From assembly GCA_937927525.1 (NCBI GenBank), contig CALBDR010000498.1:1-11669 (forward strand): DNA of 11,669 nucleotides, given 5' to 3'. This DNA is from an uncultured Candidatus Melainabacteria bacterium (GTDB lineage: Bacteria; Cyanobacteriota; Vampirovibrionia; LMEP-6097). The position numbers and the translations under genes were made by a program. Below, piece after piece: positions 1 to 5,461 of the stretch (its first letter is position 1; each line of letters starts with the position of its first letter). The notes under the pieces were generated by a model. That model saw only the letters and a program-made list of their open reading frames with translations, was not told where the DNA came from and searched no databases.

Positions 1-61
1 TTGGTCCTGTGCATTTAGCTGCTTCGTTGAGCACGCTTTCGACTAGTAACTGAAAATTCAT
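1..61 (-). CDS. Start of an unidentified late gene, cut by the left edge
   Basis: An ATG at 61-59 opens a frame that stays open to the window edge, giving 20 codons that begin MNFQLL and end KCTGP. The start is supported by an ATAAATA box (69-75) ending 7 nt upstream, the same arrangement seen before the portal and the large fibre gene. It follows the neck gene on the same strand with a 56-bp gap that holds a perfect 8-bp inverted repeat. From memory, KCTGP-type segments occur in Lys/Cys-rich proteins of uncultured marine phages, but 20 residues are too few for an assignment. Position after portal and neck suggests another head or neck component (inference only). Confidence 0.6.
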   Translation of the reverse strand, partial: MNFQLLVESVLNEAAKCTGP

Positions 62-68
62 ATATCTT

Positions 69-75
69 TATTTAT
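69..75 (-). promoter_or_regulatory. ATAAATA start-proximal box (late-promoter-like)
   Basis: ATAAATA on the minus strand, ending 7 nt before the ATG of the gene at 61. Same motif and range of distances as seven other genes here. The box overlaps one arm of the hairpin at 71-92. Confidence 0.55.
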
Positions 76-92
76 TACTAAAAGGTAATAAA
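71..92 (-). other. Perfect 8-bp AT-rich inverted repeat between neck gene and next gene
   Basis: TTTATTAC (71-78) and GTAATAAA (85-92) are exact reverse complements around a 6-base loop. Only one G-C pair is present, so the hairpin is weak. No T-run typical of an intrinsic terminator follows on the minus strand. It may be a weak attenuator, a protein-binding palindrome, or a by-product of AT-richness. Its arm coincides with the ATAAATA box of the next gene. Confidence 0.3.
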
Positions 93-117
93 ATTTGAGA
101 TTCGAGAAAAGTGGTTA

Positions 118-981
118 TTATCCTATAAAAAAGGTTGGAGGAATGTTATCTTGATATGAATTCATTAACTCTTGCTCTAATTGTTCTTTTTCTTTTAATC
201 CCTCTTGAAGAACATTCTGGCTGTTAACTTGACCACCTCCAAACAACGAAGTACCAGTATATTTCTCTCTAACTCTTGCGATAGCGATTTTTACAAGTGC
301 TAAAGCATATTTCTGAACCCATCTTTCTCTGATTATATCTTTAATAGGCCTTTCTATATAACAACCGACAACGCCGAGATATGTATGCTCAGGTTTAGGT
401 TCAGGTAAAATTCTTAGAATTTGTGTTCTTGGGTCAAAACGAAATTGTGGAGTCATTGCTAAAACTTTATTTCTCGTGTCTATAAAGCTCTTTAAAGTTT
501 CCCAAGTAATTAAATCAAAGCCAAAATTACCAATCATATAACTCGAATAAATTTGTTGAGCCATTGCTTGTTCTAACGTAAACAGTGTATTGATACCAGT
601 ATCTTCTCCTTTAGCAAACTCGAAGCAATCCATTACTTTACGGTAAGAAGCTAAGTCCACATCATAACCAGCCGAGAGGTTTGGTACGCCTGTTCCGTTC
701 TTTAATTCAGGCGTTTTATTGATGAGATCATCTACTTTAATTCCTACACCAGCTGTATATAGTTTTGATTCAAATACTAGATATTCCTCTGTATATCCAG
801 CCCATTTCGTAAAATATTCAATAGAATCTGTAATACAATCATAAACTTGCTCATCTGATACTTCTAAGTTTATTAATGGAGCTCCTAACTGCCTTTGAAT
901 GCGAAAAGAAAGTGTATCATATGAGGTTACTGTAGGATTATATGTAGTTCCTCCTTGATATCCTGTTGGTAAAACTGACAT
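118..981 (-). CDS. gp13: T4-type neck protein (gp13-like head completion protein)
   Basis: 287 residues. The N-terminal part carries IQRQLGAPLINLEVSDEQVYDCI (split here as IQRQLGAPLI and NLEVSDEQVYDCI, residues about 28-50). This matches the pattern, recalled from T4-like gp13 proteins, of an R-x-LGAP-x-I-N-x-E-L segment followed by Q-x-YDCI. The C-terminal part has RPIKDIIRERWVQKYALAL, KYTGTSLFGGG and ELMNSYQDNIPPTFFIG, typical of neck proteins from marine T4-like phages. T4 gp13 is about 309 residues, so the length fits. In T4, gp13 and gp14 close the neck after DNA packaging and form the head-tail joining collar. The gene starts 11 nt after the portal stop, with an ATAAGTA box 5 nt before the ATG, so it is probably co-transcribed with the portal. 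A gp14-type identity is the main alternative, because recognition is by motif only. Confidence 0.75.
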   Translation of the reverse strand: MSVLPTGYQGGTTYNPTVTSYDTLSFRIQRQLGAPLINLEVSDEQVYDCITDSIEYFTKWAGYTEEYLVFESKLYTAGVGIKVDDLINKTPELKNGTGVPNLSAGYDVDLASYRKVMDCFEFAKGEDTGINTLFTLEQAMAQQIYSSYMIGNFGFDLITWETLKSFIDTRNKVLAMTPQFRFDPRTQILRILPEPKPEHTYLGVVGCYIERPIKDIIRERWVQKYALALVKIAIARVREKYTGTSLFGGGQVNSQNVLQEGLKEKEQLEQELMNSYQDNIPPTFFIG

Positions 982-986
982 AATGT

Positions 987-993
987 TACTTAT
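987..993 (-). promoter_or_regulatory. ATAAGTA start-proximal box of the neck gene
   Basis: ATAAGTA on the minus strand, 5 nt before the neck-gene ATG and overlapping the TAA stop of the portal gene, which is followed directly by a second TAA in frame. Same motif, strand and spacing as the boxes before the two small paralogues. Confidence 0.5.
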
Positions 994-2861
994 TAAACAT
1001 TTGCTGTAGGTTCAGTTACTGGTGAGGGAGTTCCACCAGCTCCTTCACCCTCAGGTGTTTCAGGAGTTTCTGGAACTGTTTCTCCTGCTTCTGGAGTTTC
1101 AGTTTCAGCAGATCCAAACTCAGGAATACCCTCACTAGACCCTCCTCCACCACCTCCTCCCATTAACGAGGCTCCTTCTGCTTCACCAGCTTGGCCTTGT
1201 TGTAAGGCTATTTGTTCTCTGAAGTTTGGTCCTAATTCAGCAATTTTTGCTAGTTCCCAAGTTAAAGAAGCATCTTTTCTCAACCACTCTCTGTTTTCTC
1301 TCATTTGATCAGCAGTTAGATCCAAGTAGTATTTTTGAGCGTACGATTTAGAAATTGCTTCACTTTGTGTTGCTGAATTGTAATTTTCAAATCTCATTTG
1401 TAGCAATTGCTGATTTCGCATTGCCATAAACGATGTCGGAACATTAAAGCGAACTTTAAGTGCTTGTTCTTTCAGTCTATACTCATTCCATAAGCCTTTT
1501 AACTTTAAGTGAGTAATGAACGTTTGTTTAATGCCGGCTGCAAATTGAGTTTGCAAGCGAATGATAAACCTAGCAAATCTTAACTCATCTCTTGTTATTT
1601 CAGCTCCATCCTTAAACGGATCTCCTGGAGATAAAAATCTCGAAATTGGAACTTTTAAGCTTTTATAAAGCTTAGTTAAAAAGTAATCAAGATCTTTTAT
1701 TTCTCCTAATGCTCCACCAGATGCAAGCGTTGAAACATCTGTACCTTTGCCCTGTGCATCAACAGGAAACCAATAGGCGTCTAGCATAGATTGAGGATCG
1801 TATATGTTAGTCACTCTGCCTTCAGCTCCGTTATAAGTCTTTTTGGACCAATATTTCATCATCAACGATTTGATGTATGATTCAGCTTTTGGAGGAGGCA
1901 TATTGCCTGTATATACTTTAAATACAAGTCTTTCTGGTGCTCGTACTAAACGATAAATTACTACTGAATCCTCAATTAAGCTTAATTGTCTGTAAGCTCT
2001 TTTTGCATTTTCAATAAAAGGTAATCTAATAGTGCGGAACTCATTCCACAAACCTGAATGTATGTAAGTAACCTGTGCTCTTTGTAAGAACATAAGCTCT
2101 ATTTGATCTTCAGTGTTTAAAGATTCAGTTGGACCCATAATAGGTTTTTGCAACAAAAATCCTTTTAACAGTTCATTCTGGACGTTGTGATATACAGGAT
2201 TAATCAATTCAGAAGGAATTGACATCACTCCAATAACTCCTAAATCTTCTCTGTCTTTTTTAATTAAATTTTCGAAAAATAATTCTCCGTCGATTAATAG
2301 TTGTCTAAACTTTTCCCATCCTGTATTTTCTAAATCAAATATTTGGATGAAATTTTTATATTCTTTTAACAAATTATCTTGAACGGTCTTACTATAACTA
2401 CCATGAACTGTCAAATATGTGATTTCTTCATTTTCATCAGTAACGATGCATTCGTCACAAATTTCATCTAAGCAATCAGCTAGCTCTGCATAAGCAGCCA
2501 TTCTTCTGTAATCGGACAATCTTCTTTGTTTATCTTTATCGACATTAGCGTAAACAAACGCTTGATAGTCCTTGTTAATACTAAATGATCCAGGAGTTCC
2601 TAAACTATAGTTATCTTGATTAAGACCTTGGTTTAAAAAGACAGATTGATCTTGAAGCATCTGATCTCTCTGAGATGTTTGATTTTTGAATTCGTAAAAC
2701 TTAGGATTGTTTTTTACCATCGTATCGATTATTTGATACGCATATGGTAATCGAGACACAAATGCTCCAAGAAGACTTGTTTGTGGATAAGATTGTGGCT
2801 TAATTGTACCAGTTGAACTGCCAGGAACTCCTGCATTATTAGTATAAGGCCGATAAATCAT
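993..2861 (-). CDS. gp20: Portal vertex protein (T4 gp20 family) with Gly/Pro/Glu-rich C-terminal extension
   Basis: 622 residues against 524 for T4 gp20. The portal forms the dodecameric ring at the unique capsid vertex; it nucleates head assembly, docks the terminase and conducts DNA. Family hallmarks are R-x2-DYRRMAAYAEL-x3-LDEICDECIV (about 116-140), LDAYWFPVDAQGKGT (about 360-375), GEIKDLDYFLTKLYKSL (about 388-404) and PISRFLSPGDPF followed by EITRDELRFARFI (about 407-433). The last 61 residues (562-622) are low complexity: seven consecutive Gly, then Pro/Glu/Thr/Gly repeats, with no equivalent in T4 gp20. The ATG at 2861 is supported by an ATAAATA box 3 nt upstream and no Shine-Dalgarno. 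It diverges from the plus-strand cassette and is followed by the neck gene, unlike the T4 order, where gene 21 follows gene 20. Confidence 0.93.
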   Translation of the reverse strand: MIYRPYTNNAGVPGSSTGTIKPQSYPQTSLLGAFVSRLPYAYQIIDTMVKNNPKFYEFKNQTSQRDQMLQDQSVFLNQGLNQDNYSLGTPGSFSINKDYQAFVYANVDKDKQRRLSDYRRMAAYAELADCLDEICDECIVTDENEEITYLTVHGSYSKTVQDNLLKEYKNFIQIFDLENTGWEKFRQLLIDGELFFENLIKKDREDLGVIGVMSIPSELINPVYHNVQNELLKGFLLQKPIMGPTESLNTEDQIELMFLQRAQVTYIHSGLWNEFRTIRLPFIENAKRAYRQLSLIEDSVVIYRLVRAPERLVFKVYTGNMPPPKAESYIKSLMMKYWSKKTYNGAEGRVTNIYDPQSMLDAYWFPVDAQGKGTDVSTLASGGALGEIKDLDYFLTKLYKSLKVPISRFLSPGDPFKDGAEITRDELRFARFIIRLQTQFAAGIKQTFITHLKLKGLWNEYRLKEQALKVRFNVPTSFMAMRNQQLLQMRFENYNSATQSEAISKSYAQKYYLDLTADQMRENREWLRKDASLTWELAKIAELGPNFREQIALQQGQAGEAEGASLMGGGGGGGSSEGIPEFGSAETETPEAGETVPETPETPEGEGAGGTPSPVTEPTANV

Positions 2862-2864
2862 GTA

Positions 2865-2871
2865 TATTTAT
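2865..2871 (-). promoter_or_regulatory. ATAAATA start-proximal box of the portal gene
   Basis: AAATAAATA on the minus strand, with ATAAATA ending 3 nt before the portal ATG. This is the closest spacing seen. If it acted as a T4-type late promoter, initiation would fall at or just inside the start codon, so it may have a role other than transcription, or the usual offset may not apply. Confidence 0.55.
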
Positions 2872-2884
2872 TTAATGTTTATTA

Positions 2885-2912
2885 TTGCTTGAACAACAGG
2901 ATAGTTTATGAT
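2885..2912 (+). promoter_or_regulatory. Possible sigma70-like promoter for the plus-strand cassette
   Basis: In the 68-bp divergent gap, TATGAT (2907-2912, 5 of 6 matches to the -10 consensus) lies 16 bp after TTGCTT (2885-2890, only 3 of 6 to the -35). Transcription would begin near 2919, about 10 nt before the ATG at 2930. In AT-rich DNA such matches are common, so support is modest. The divergent layout does require a plus-strand promoter somewhere here. Confidence 0.3.
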
Positions 2913-2929
2913 AAGTTTATTAGACTACG

Positions 2930-3175
2930 ATGAGAAATAAACCACTTTGCAGAGGTTTTTATGCTTTTAACACTATTAGAGCTGGAGATTTCTTGTTATA
3001 TATTGAAAGCGATAAATATTCTCACAGATTTGCTTATTTACCTGGAGGTCATTCCTTTTACTTAACAGAAGAAGACTTCTCAGCAGCTATCCAAACCGGT
3101 GTTTTATCATTTGTTGAGCAACTACCAAAAGATATTTATGAAGAAAGTTTAATGTTGTCGAGTCCTTCAAAATAA
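2930..3175 (+). CDS. Small hypothetical phage protein, 81 aa
   Basis: First gene of the plus-strand cassette. The protein is rich in aromatic residues and looks like a small mixed alpha/beta domain: a basic N-terminus with CRGFYAFNTIRAGDFLLYI, a turn FAYLPGGHSFYLTEEDF near residues 36-52, and an acidic helix-like tail with VEQLPKDIYEESL. From memory, short proteins with LPG...F-x-LT-x-EDF and a VEQLP-type end recur in marine T4-like phages, but no function is known to me. No membrane segment, signal peptide or catalytic motif is visible. An ATAAGTT variant of the start box lies 12 nt before the ATG, farther than in the minus-strand genes. No Shine-Dalgarno is present. The next gene starts 15 nt after the stop. 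Confidence 0.75.
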   Translation: MRNKPLCRGFYAFNTIRAGDFLLYIESDKYSHRFAYLPGGHSFYLTEEDFSAAIQTGVLSFVEQLPKDIYEESLMLSSPSK

Positions 3176-3190
3176 AGAAAAATATGGTAT

Positions 3191-3433
3191 ATGAAAAAAA
3201 CAATTATTCAAGAAACAGTTCCAAAAAAGAAAACAACTCTAGATGGAATGTCTACATACGAAATTTGTCGATGGGCAGCTTTAAAAGAAGCTGTTGATAT
3301 TCTAGGAGAAAAATGTGATGAAAGAAACATGGAACTATCTTCCAATGTCTTGCAACCACTCGAAATATTGCAATATGTAGAGAGTGTCACTGATACTTTG
3401 TATAATCAAGTTACTTTAAATGAAAAAGCCTGA
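3191..3433 (+). CDS. Small hypothetical protein, 80 aa
   Basis: Unrecognised. The N-terminus is very basic (MKKTIIQETVPKKKT). The rest looks helical, with STYEICRWAALKEAVDILGEKCDERN and PLEILQYVESVTDTLYNQV as probable amphipathic helices. Two Cys (residues 26 and 42) do not form a metal-site pattern. The second gene of the cassette, it begins 15 nt after the preceding stop. Its last 14 bases overlap the start of the zinc-ribbon membrane protein, which suggests translational coupling. A competing ATG at 3184 is in another frame and gives no long product. Upstream is A-rich (ATAAAGA ends 12 nt before the ATG) but has no Shine-Dalgarno. The antisense frame at 3208-3390 is judged a shadow. Confidence 0.7.
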   Translation: MKKTIIQETVPKKKTTLDGMSTYEICRWAALKEAVDILGEKCDERNMELSSNVLQPLEILQYVESVTDTLYNQVTLNEKA

Positions 3434-3860
3434 GATTCTTATTATTGTTCTGTCTTTAGTCGGCACAAGCTTGATTTCTGCTTTGCTTGCTCTAGCTGCA
3501 AGTACTTTGATTGGAACATTTTGGTCATGGTTTACTATTGTATTTGTTTTACAAATTATAGGATTTTCAATCTTTAACTCAATTTTAATTCAAAAACAAA
3601 CCAATTTTCTTAGAGCTGCTGAACTTGCAGAGCTAGAACAAATCTCAAAATTTAGTATCAAATTATCTTGTGCTTACTGTCGTCAACCAAATGATTGTCA
3701 AATTCAATTAAACCAAAAAAATAGCTTTAAATGTCAATCTTGCAATCAAGTTAACGGAGTGTATATGCAATTTACTGCAACTACGCAAACAACACCAATA
3801 GAATCCGTTACTCTGCCTCTTCCTGAGTCTGATCAAGCTGAGATTAAGGTAGACTGGTAA
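3420..3860 (+). CDS. Two-helix membrane protein with cytoplasmic-type zinc ribbon
   Basis: 146 residues. Two strongly hydrophobic segments (about 5-31 and 36-57) are joined by a short FWSW turn, so both termini should be on the same side of the inner membrane. After a helical stretch (60-80) comes a four-Cys site: C84-x2-C87, then 17 residues, then C105-x2-C108, spaced like a zinc ribbon. A fifth Cys (C93) lies between. The tail is Thr/Pro-rich and acidic. No enzyme motif is visible, so function is unknown. A sensor or membrane-remodelling role during infection is possible but speculative. The start overlaps the previous gene by 14 bp with no start box, suggesting coupled translation. Confidence 0.75.
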   Translation: MKKPEILIIVLSLVGTSLISALLALAASTLIGTFWSWFTIVFVLQIIGFSIFNSILIQKQTNFLRAAELAELEQISKFSIKLSCAYCRQPNDCQIQLNQKNSFKCQSCNQVNGVYMQFTATTQTTPIESVTLPLPESDQAEIKVDW

Positions 3861-3885
3861 CTAAACTAATATACAACGTTATTGA

Positions 3886-3892
3886 ATAAATA
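3886..3892 (+). promoter_or_regulatory. ATAAATA start-proximal box before the GTG-started gene
   Basis: ATAAATA on the plus strand, 5 nt before the GTG at 3898. It is the only clear copy that serves a plus-strand gene, and it lies in the 37-bp gap after the zinc-ribbon gene. Confidence 0.5.
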
Positions 3893-3897
3893 TATTT

Positions 3898-4185
3898 GTG
3901 AATTCTATAAAAGACCATACAATTTTTAATTCGATAAATCCTGATACATTGGTCCCAAAATCAAAGAAACCGTTACCGTTTCCACTAGAAAATTTTGATC
4001 AGGAGCTAGCGGATGTATATTTTCAAGTAGACAGAATTTTGATAAAACTACGAGCTGCTGAACAAAATCCAGTTAATCAAACAAAAGCTCGTTTAAAGCG
4101 TGTTTCTTCCTTGAAGTACAAAACGAAAACAGTTTTAAAACTGTTAAAAGACATTTCAAACAGCTGTCAAGAGCTTTGGTACTAA
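3898..4185 (+). CDS. Small basic helical hypothetical protein, 95 aa (GTG start)
   Basis: Last gene of the plus-strand cassette. The GTG start is the best choice: an in-frame TGA lies at 3883-3885, there is no in-frame ATG anywhere in the protein, and an ATAAATA box sits 5 nt upstream. The N-terminal 30 residues are Pro/Lys-rich (VPKSKKPLPFPLENF). The remainder is a predicted long helix pair with many Lys/Arg/Leu residues (ADVYFQVDRILIKLRAAEQ, then RLKRVSSLKYKTKTVLKLLKD), possibly coiled-coil or nucleic-acid-binding by charge. No family is recognised. It ends 5 bp from the stop codon of the convergent gene at 4191. An 18-bp palindrome lies inside its 3' end. Confidence 0.68.
   Translation: MNSIKDHTIFNSINPDTLVPKSKKPLPFPLENFDQELADVYFQVDRILIKLRAAEQNPVNQTKARLKRVSSLKYKTKTVLKLLKDISNSCQELWY
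4128..4145 (-). terminator. 18-bp palindrome, candidate terminator of the minus-strand fibre block
   Basis: AACAGTTTTAAAACTGTT is a perfect palindrome. As RNA it would fold into a 7-bp stem with a TTAA loop. On the minus strand it is followed by TTCGTTTTG, so it resembles a weak intrinsic terminator 46 nt beyond the last minus-strand gene (stop at 4191). On the plus strand an A-rich tract follows, which does not fit termination. It lies inside the coding region of the 95-residue gene. Low GC makes the stem weak. Confidence 0.35.
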
Positions 4186-4190
4186 AGACA

Positions 4191-4418
4191 CTAACACGGA
4201 ATTAGCGTATCAACATAATTCGTACAAATACCAATAGATTTGACTCTTATTTGATTTACTAATTCATCTACTTCCAAAATATACCCAGCACTCAATGAAA
4301 GAACAGAAACGTTCTCTCTGATGGGACTTGTAAAGTTGTCAACATTCGAGTACAAATTAAAAAAGGGTCCTGCATCTGCTCCCAGACCTTTAATTTTAAT
4401 ACTAATATATTTTGTCAT
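4191..4418 (-). CDS. Small hypothetical protein, 75 aa, paralogue of the gene at 4701-4459
   Basis: Starts MTKYISIKIKGLG and ends GICTNYVDTLIPC. I count about 49 of 75 aligned residues identical to the neighbouring 80-residue protein. The strongest block is NVSVLSLSAGYILEV (about 36-50), and the C-terminal GICTNYVD is also kept. The pattern looks like a small all-beta domain. From memory, similar GPF-x-LY-S-x-VD and CTNYID signatures occur in short proteins or domains near tail genes of marine phages, but no function is established to my knowledge. It is the last gene of the minus-strand fibre block, 40 bp after its paralogue, with its own ATAAGTA box 5 nt upstream. A virion or fibre-accessory role is inferred from position. 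Confidence 0.75.
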   Translation of the reverse strand: MTKYISIKIKGLGADAGPFFNLYSNVDNFTSPIRENVSVLSLSAGYILEVDELVNQIRVKSIGICTNYVDTLIPC

Positions 4419-4423
4419 TAAAA

Positions 4424-4430
4424 TACTTAT
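4424..4430 (-). promoter_or_regulatory. ATAAGTA start-proximal box of the 75-aa paralogue
   Basis: ATAAGTATTTTA precedes the ATG at 4418, with the box ending 5 nt upstream. The paralogue at 4701 has ATAAGTATTCTA in the same position, so box and spacer were kept through the duplication. Confidence 0.5.
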
Positions 4431-4458
4431 TGTTGATATAAATGAGTCAGTCTCTTAT

Positions 4459-4701
4459 TTATGGTGTTGAAACACAAGGTATTACTTTATCAACATAATT
4501 TGTGCAAATACCGGTAGATTTAACTCTTACTTCAGTTACTGTGGGTTGATTAACTTCTAATATATATCCAGCGCTCAATGAAAGAACAGAAACGTTTTGT
4601 CTAACAGGATTTGTAAAATTATCATCATCTAAATATATATCAAAAAAAGGTCCTACATCTACTCCAAGATCAGTTAACTTGAGATTAATATATCGTGTCA
4701 T
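4459..4701 (-). CDS. Small hypothetical protein, 80 aa, paralogue of the gene at 4418-4191
   Basis: The open frame reaches back to 4761, but the start is placed at 4701 because the protein then begins MTRYINLKLTDLG, in register with the paralogue's MTKYISIKIKGLG, and an ATAAGTA box lies 5 nt upstream. Conserved features are DVGPFFDIY, NVSVLSLSAGYILEV and STGICTNYVDKVIPC. It has a five-residue longer C-terminus, including one extra residue in the variable loop near 51-55. At DNA level the two genes share a perfect 23-bp stretch within the NVSVLSLS block. The start overlaps the end of the upstream membrane-protein gene by 17 bp. Probably a small beta-domain structural or fibre-associated protein (inference). 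Confidence 0.75.
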   Translation of the reverse strand: MTRYINLKLTDLGVDVGPFFDIYLDDDNFTNPVRQNVSVLSLSAGYILEVNQPTVTEVRVKSTGICTNYVDKVIPCVSTP

Positions 4702-5014
4702 TAGAATACTTATCGTTTGATGATAAGCTTGTAATATATTTATACAAGACTGATGCAACAAGATGAGTAACTAATCCACAACAAATGTTTGTAAAAGGAG
4801 TAAAATTTAAGACATTCAAGACTGCAGGATTGTAAAAAAAGGAAACTCCAAAACCCATCCAAAAAGAACTGCATTCTGGACACAAAAGAGGTCTTCGAAC
4901 GTATGGAATTCTCGCAACAAAATTTCTTACTGGCCTGAATATCTCAGCAAAGCTCCACATGTAAGATACACCTACACTCAAAAGGATAAAATAAATTAAA
5001 CCCGAAATAGTCAT
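4685..5014 (-). CDS. Small membrane protein with CPxCxSFWxG motif (DUF1360-like)
   Basis: 109 residues. An N-terminal hydrophobic segment (about 3-20) is followed by a basic stretch RPVRNFVARIPYVRRPLLCPECSSF (shown in part), then hydrophobic segments around 50-65 and 70-92. The signature CPECSSFWMGFGVS, with the two Cys at about 45 and 48, matches the pattern I associate with DUF1360-type proteins of phages and bacteria (C-P-x-C-x-S/G-F-W-x-G). That family has no proven function. The ATG follows the preceding stop after one base with no start box and no Shine-Dalgarno, suggesting coupled translation. Its 3' end overlaps the start of the 80-residue paralogue. A role in the host membrane, such as lysis support, is possible but not shown. 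Confidence 0.72.
   Translation of the reverse strand: MTISGLIYFILLSVGVSYMWSFAEIFRPVRNFVARIPYVRRPLLCPECSSFWMGFGVSFFYNPAVLNVLNFTPFTNICCGLVTHLVASVLYKYITSLSSNDKYSNDTIY
4707..4713 (-). promoter_or_regulatory. ATAAGTA start-proximal box of the 80-aa paralogue
   Basis: ATAAGTATTCTA before the ATG at 4701, box ending 5 nt upstream. It lies inside the 3' end of the membrane-protein gene, so the sequence is constrained by both coding and signal. Confidence 0.5.
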
Positions 5015-5015
5015 A

Positions 5016-5456
5016 TTACACGAAATGAATTAAAAGCTTATTATTAGCATCGACACAAGTTGAAAAAGCTCTATAAGTTGCTTTTTCTTTAAGAAGTGTG
5101 TCATAAAACTGCTTATATGCTTCTGGGGAATTTTCAATCTGAAACATTTTTCCTCCATAATATGTAGGAGTTAACGTATCGTATGGTATATTAATGACTG
5201 CTTGAATTTCAGGGTCATCTCCTTGTTTTGACAGAAGGTCGTTAACAACACCTAATGCTTTGTCTCTTTCTACTACAACTTTACTTTCAACTTTTCCTCT
5301 ACAGCTACAGTTTGGGTTTGTTGAAGCACTTTCAATGTCTGAATATATTTCAGGAAAGGTTGATTGTAGCTGATTTTTAAAAGTTGAACTTTTAGTTATT
5401 AAATTTAAAACAATTTTGGATATATATTTTAATTTGTCGTCAGGCAAAGTATTCAT
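5016..5456 (-). CDS. Hypothetical phage protein, 146 aa
   Basis: Unrecognised. The frame opens at 5471 (MIIIHM...), but the start at 5456 (MNTLPDDKLKYISK) is preferred because ATAATTA, one base off the common start box, ends exactly 5 nt upstream of it. Residues 5-45 look helical. A Cys-bearing segment NPNCSCRGKVESKV (about 47-60) may bind metal or be redox-active, though only two Cys are close together. Next comes a helical stretch (DKALGVVNDLLSKQ), then a beta-like half (VINIPYDTLTPTYYGGKMFQI) and a C-terminal VDANNKLLIHFV. It lies 49 bp after the large fibre gene and one base before the membrane-protein gene. Its position suggests an accessory role in the late block, but no function can be assigned. 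Confidence 0.7.
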   Translation of the reverse strand: MNTLPDDKLKYISKIVLNLITKSSTFKNQLQSTFPEIYSDIESASTNPNCSCRGKVESKVVVERDKALGVVNDLLSKQGDDPEIQAVINIPYDTLTPTYYGGKMFQIENSPEAYKQFYDTLLKEKATYRAFSTCVDANNKLLIHFV

Positions 5457-5461
5457 ATGTA

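Noticed and set aside
132..143. GGAGGAATG on the plus strand, looking like a Shine-Dalgarno plus start
   Set aside because: The frame stops after three codons and the site is inside the neck gene on the other strand.
3208..3390. 60-residue minus-strand frame opposite the 80-residue gene
   Set aside because: It lies within the plus-strand cassette, has no start box, and the sense gene is better supported by tight spacing and overlap.
4459..4761. Longer start at 4761 for the 80-residue paralogue
   Set aside because: The extra 20 residues have no match in the paralogue and overlap the upstream gene's coding end, while 4701 has the start box at the standard 5-nt distance.
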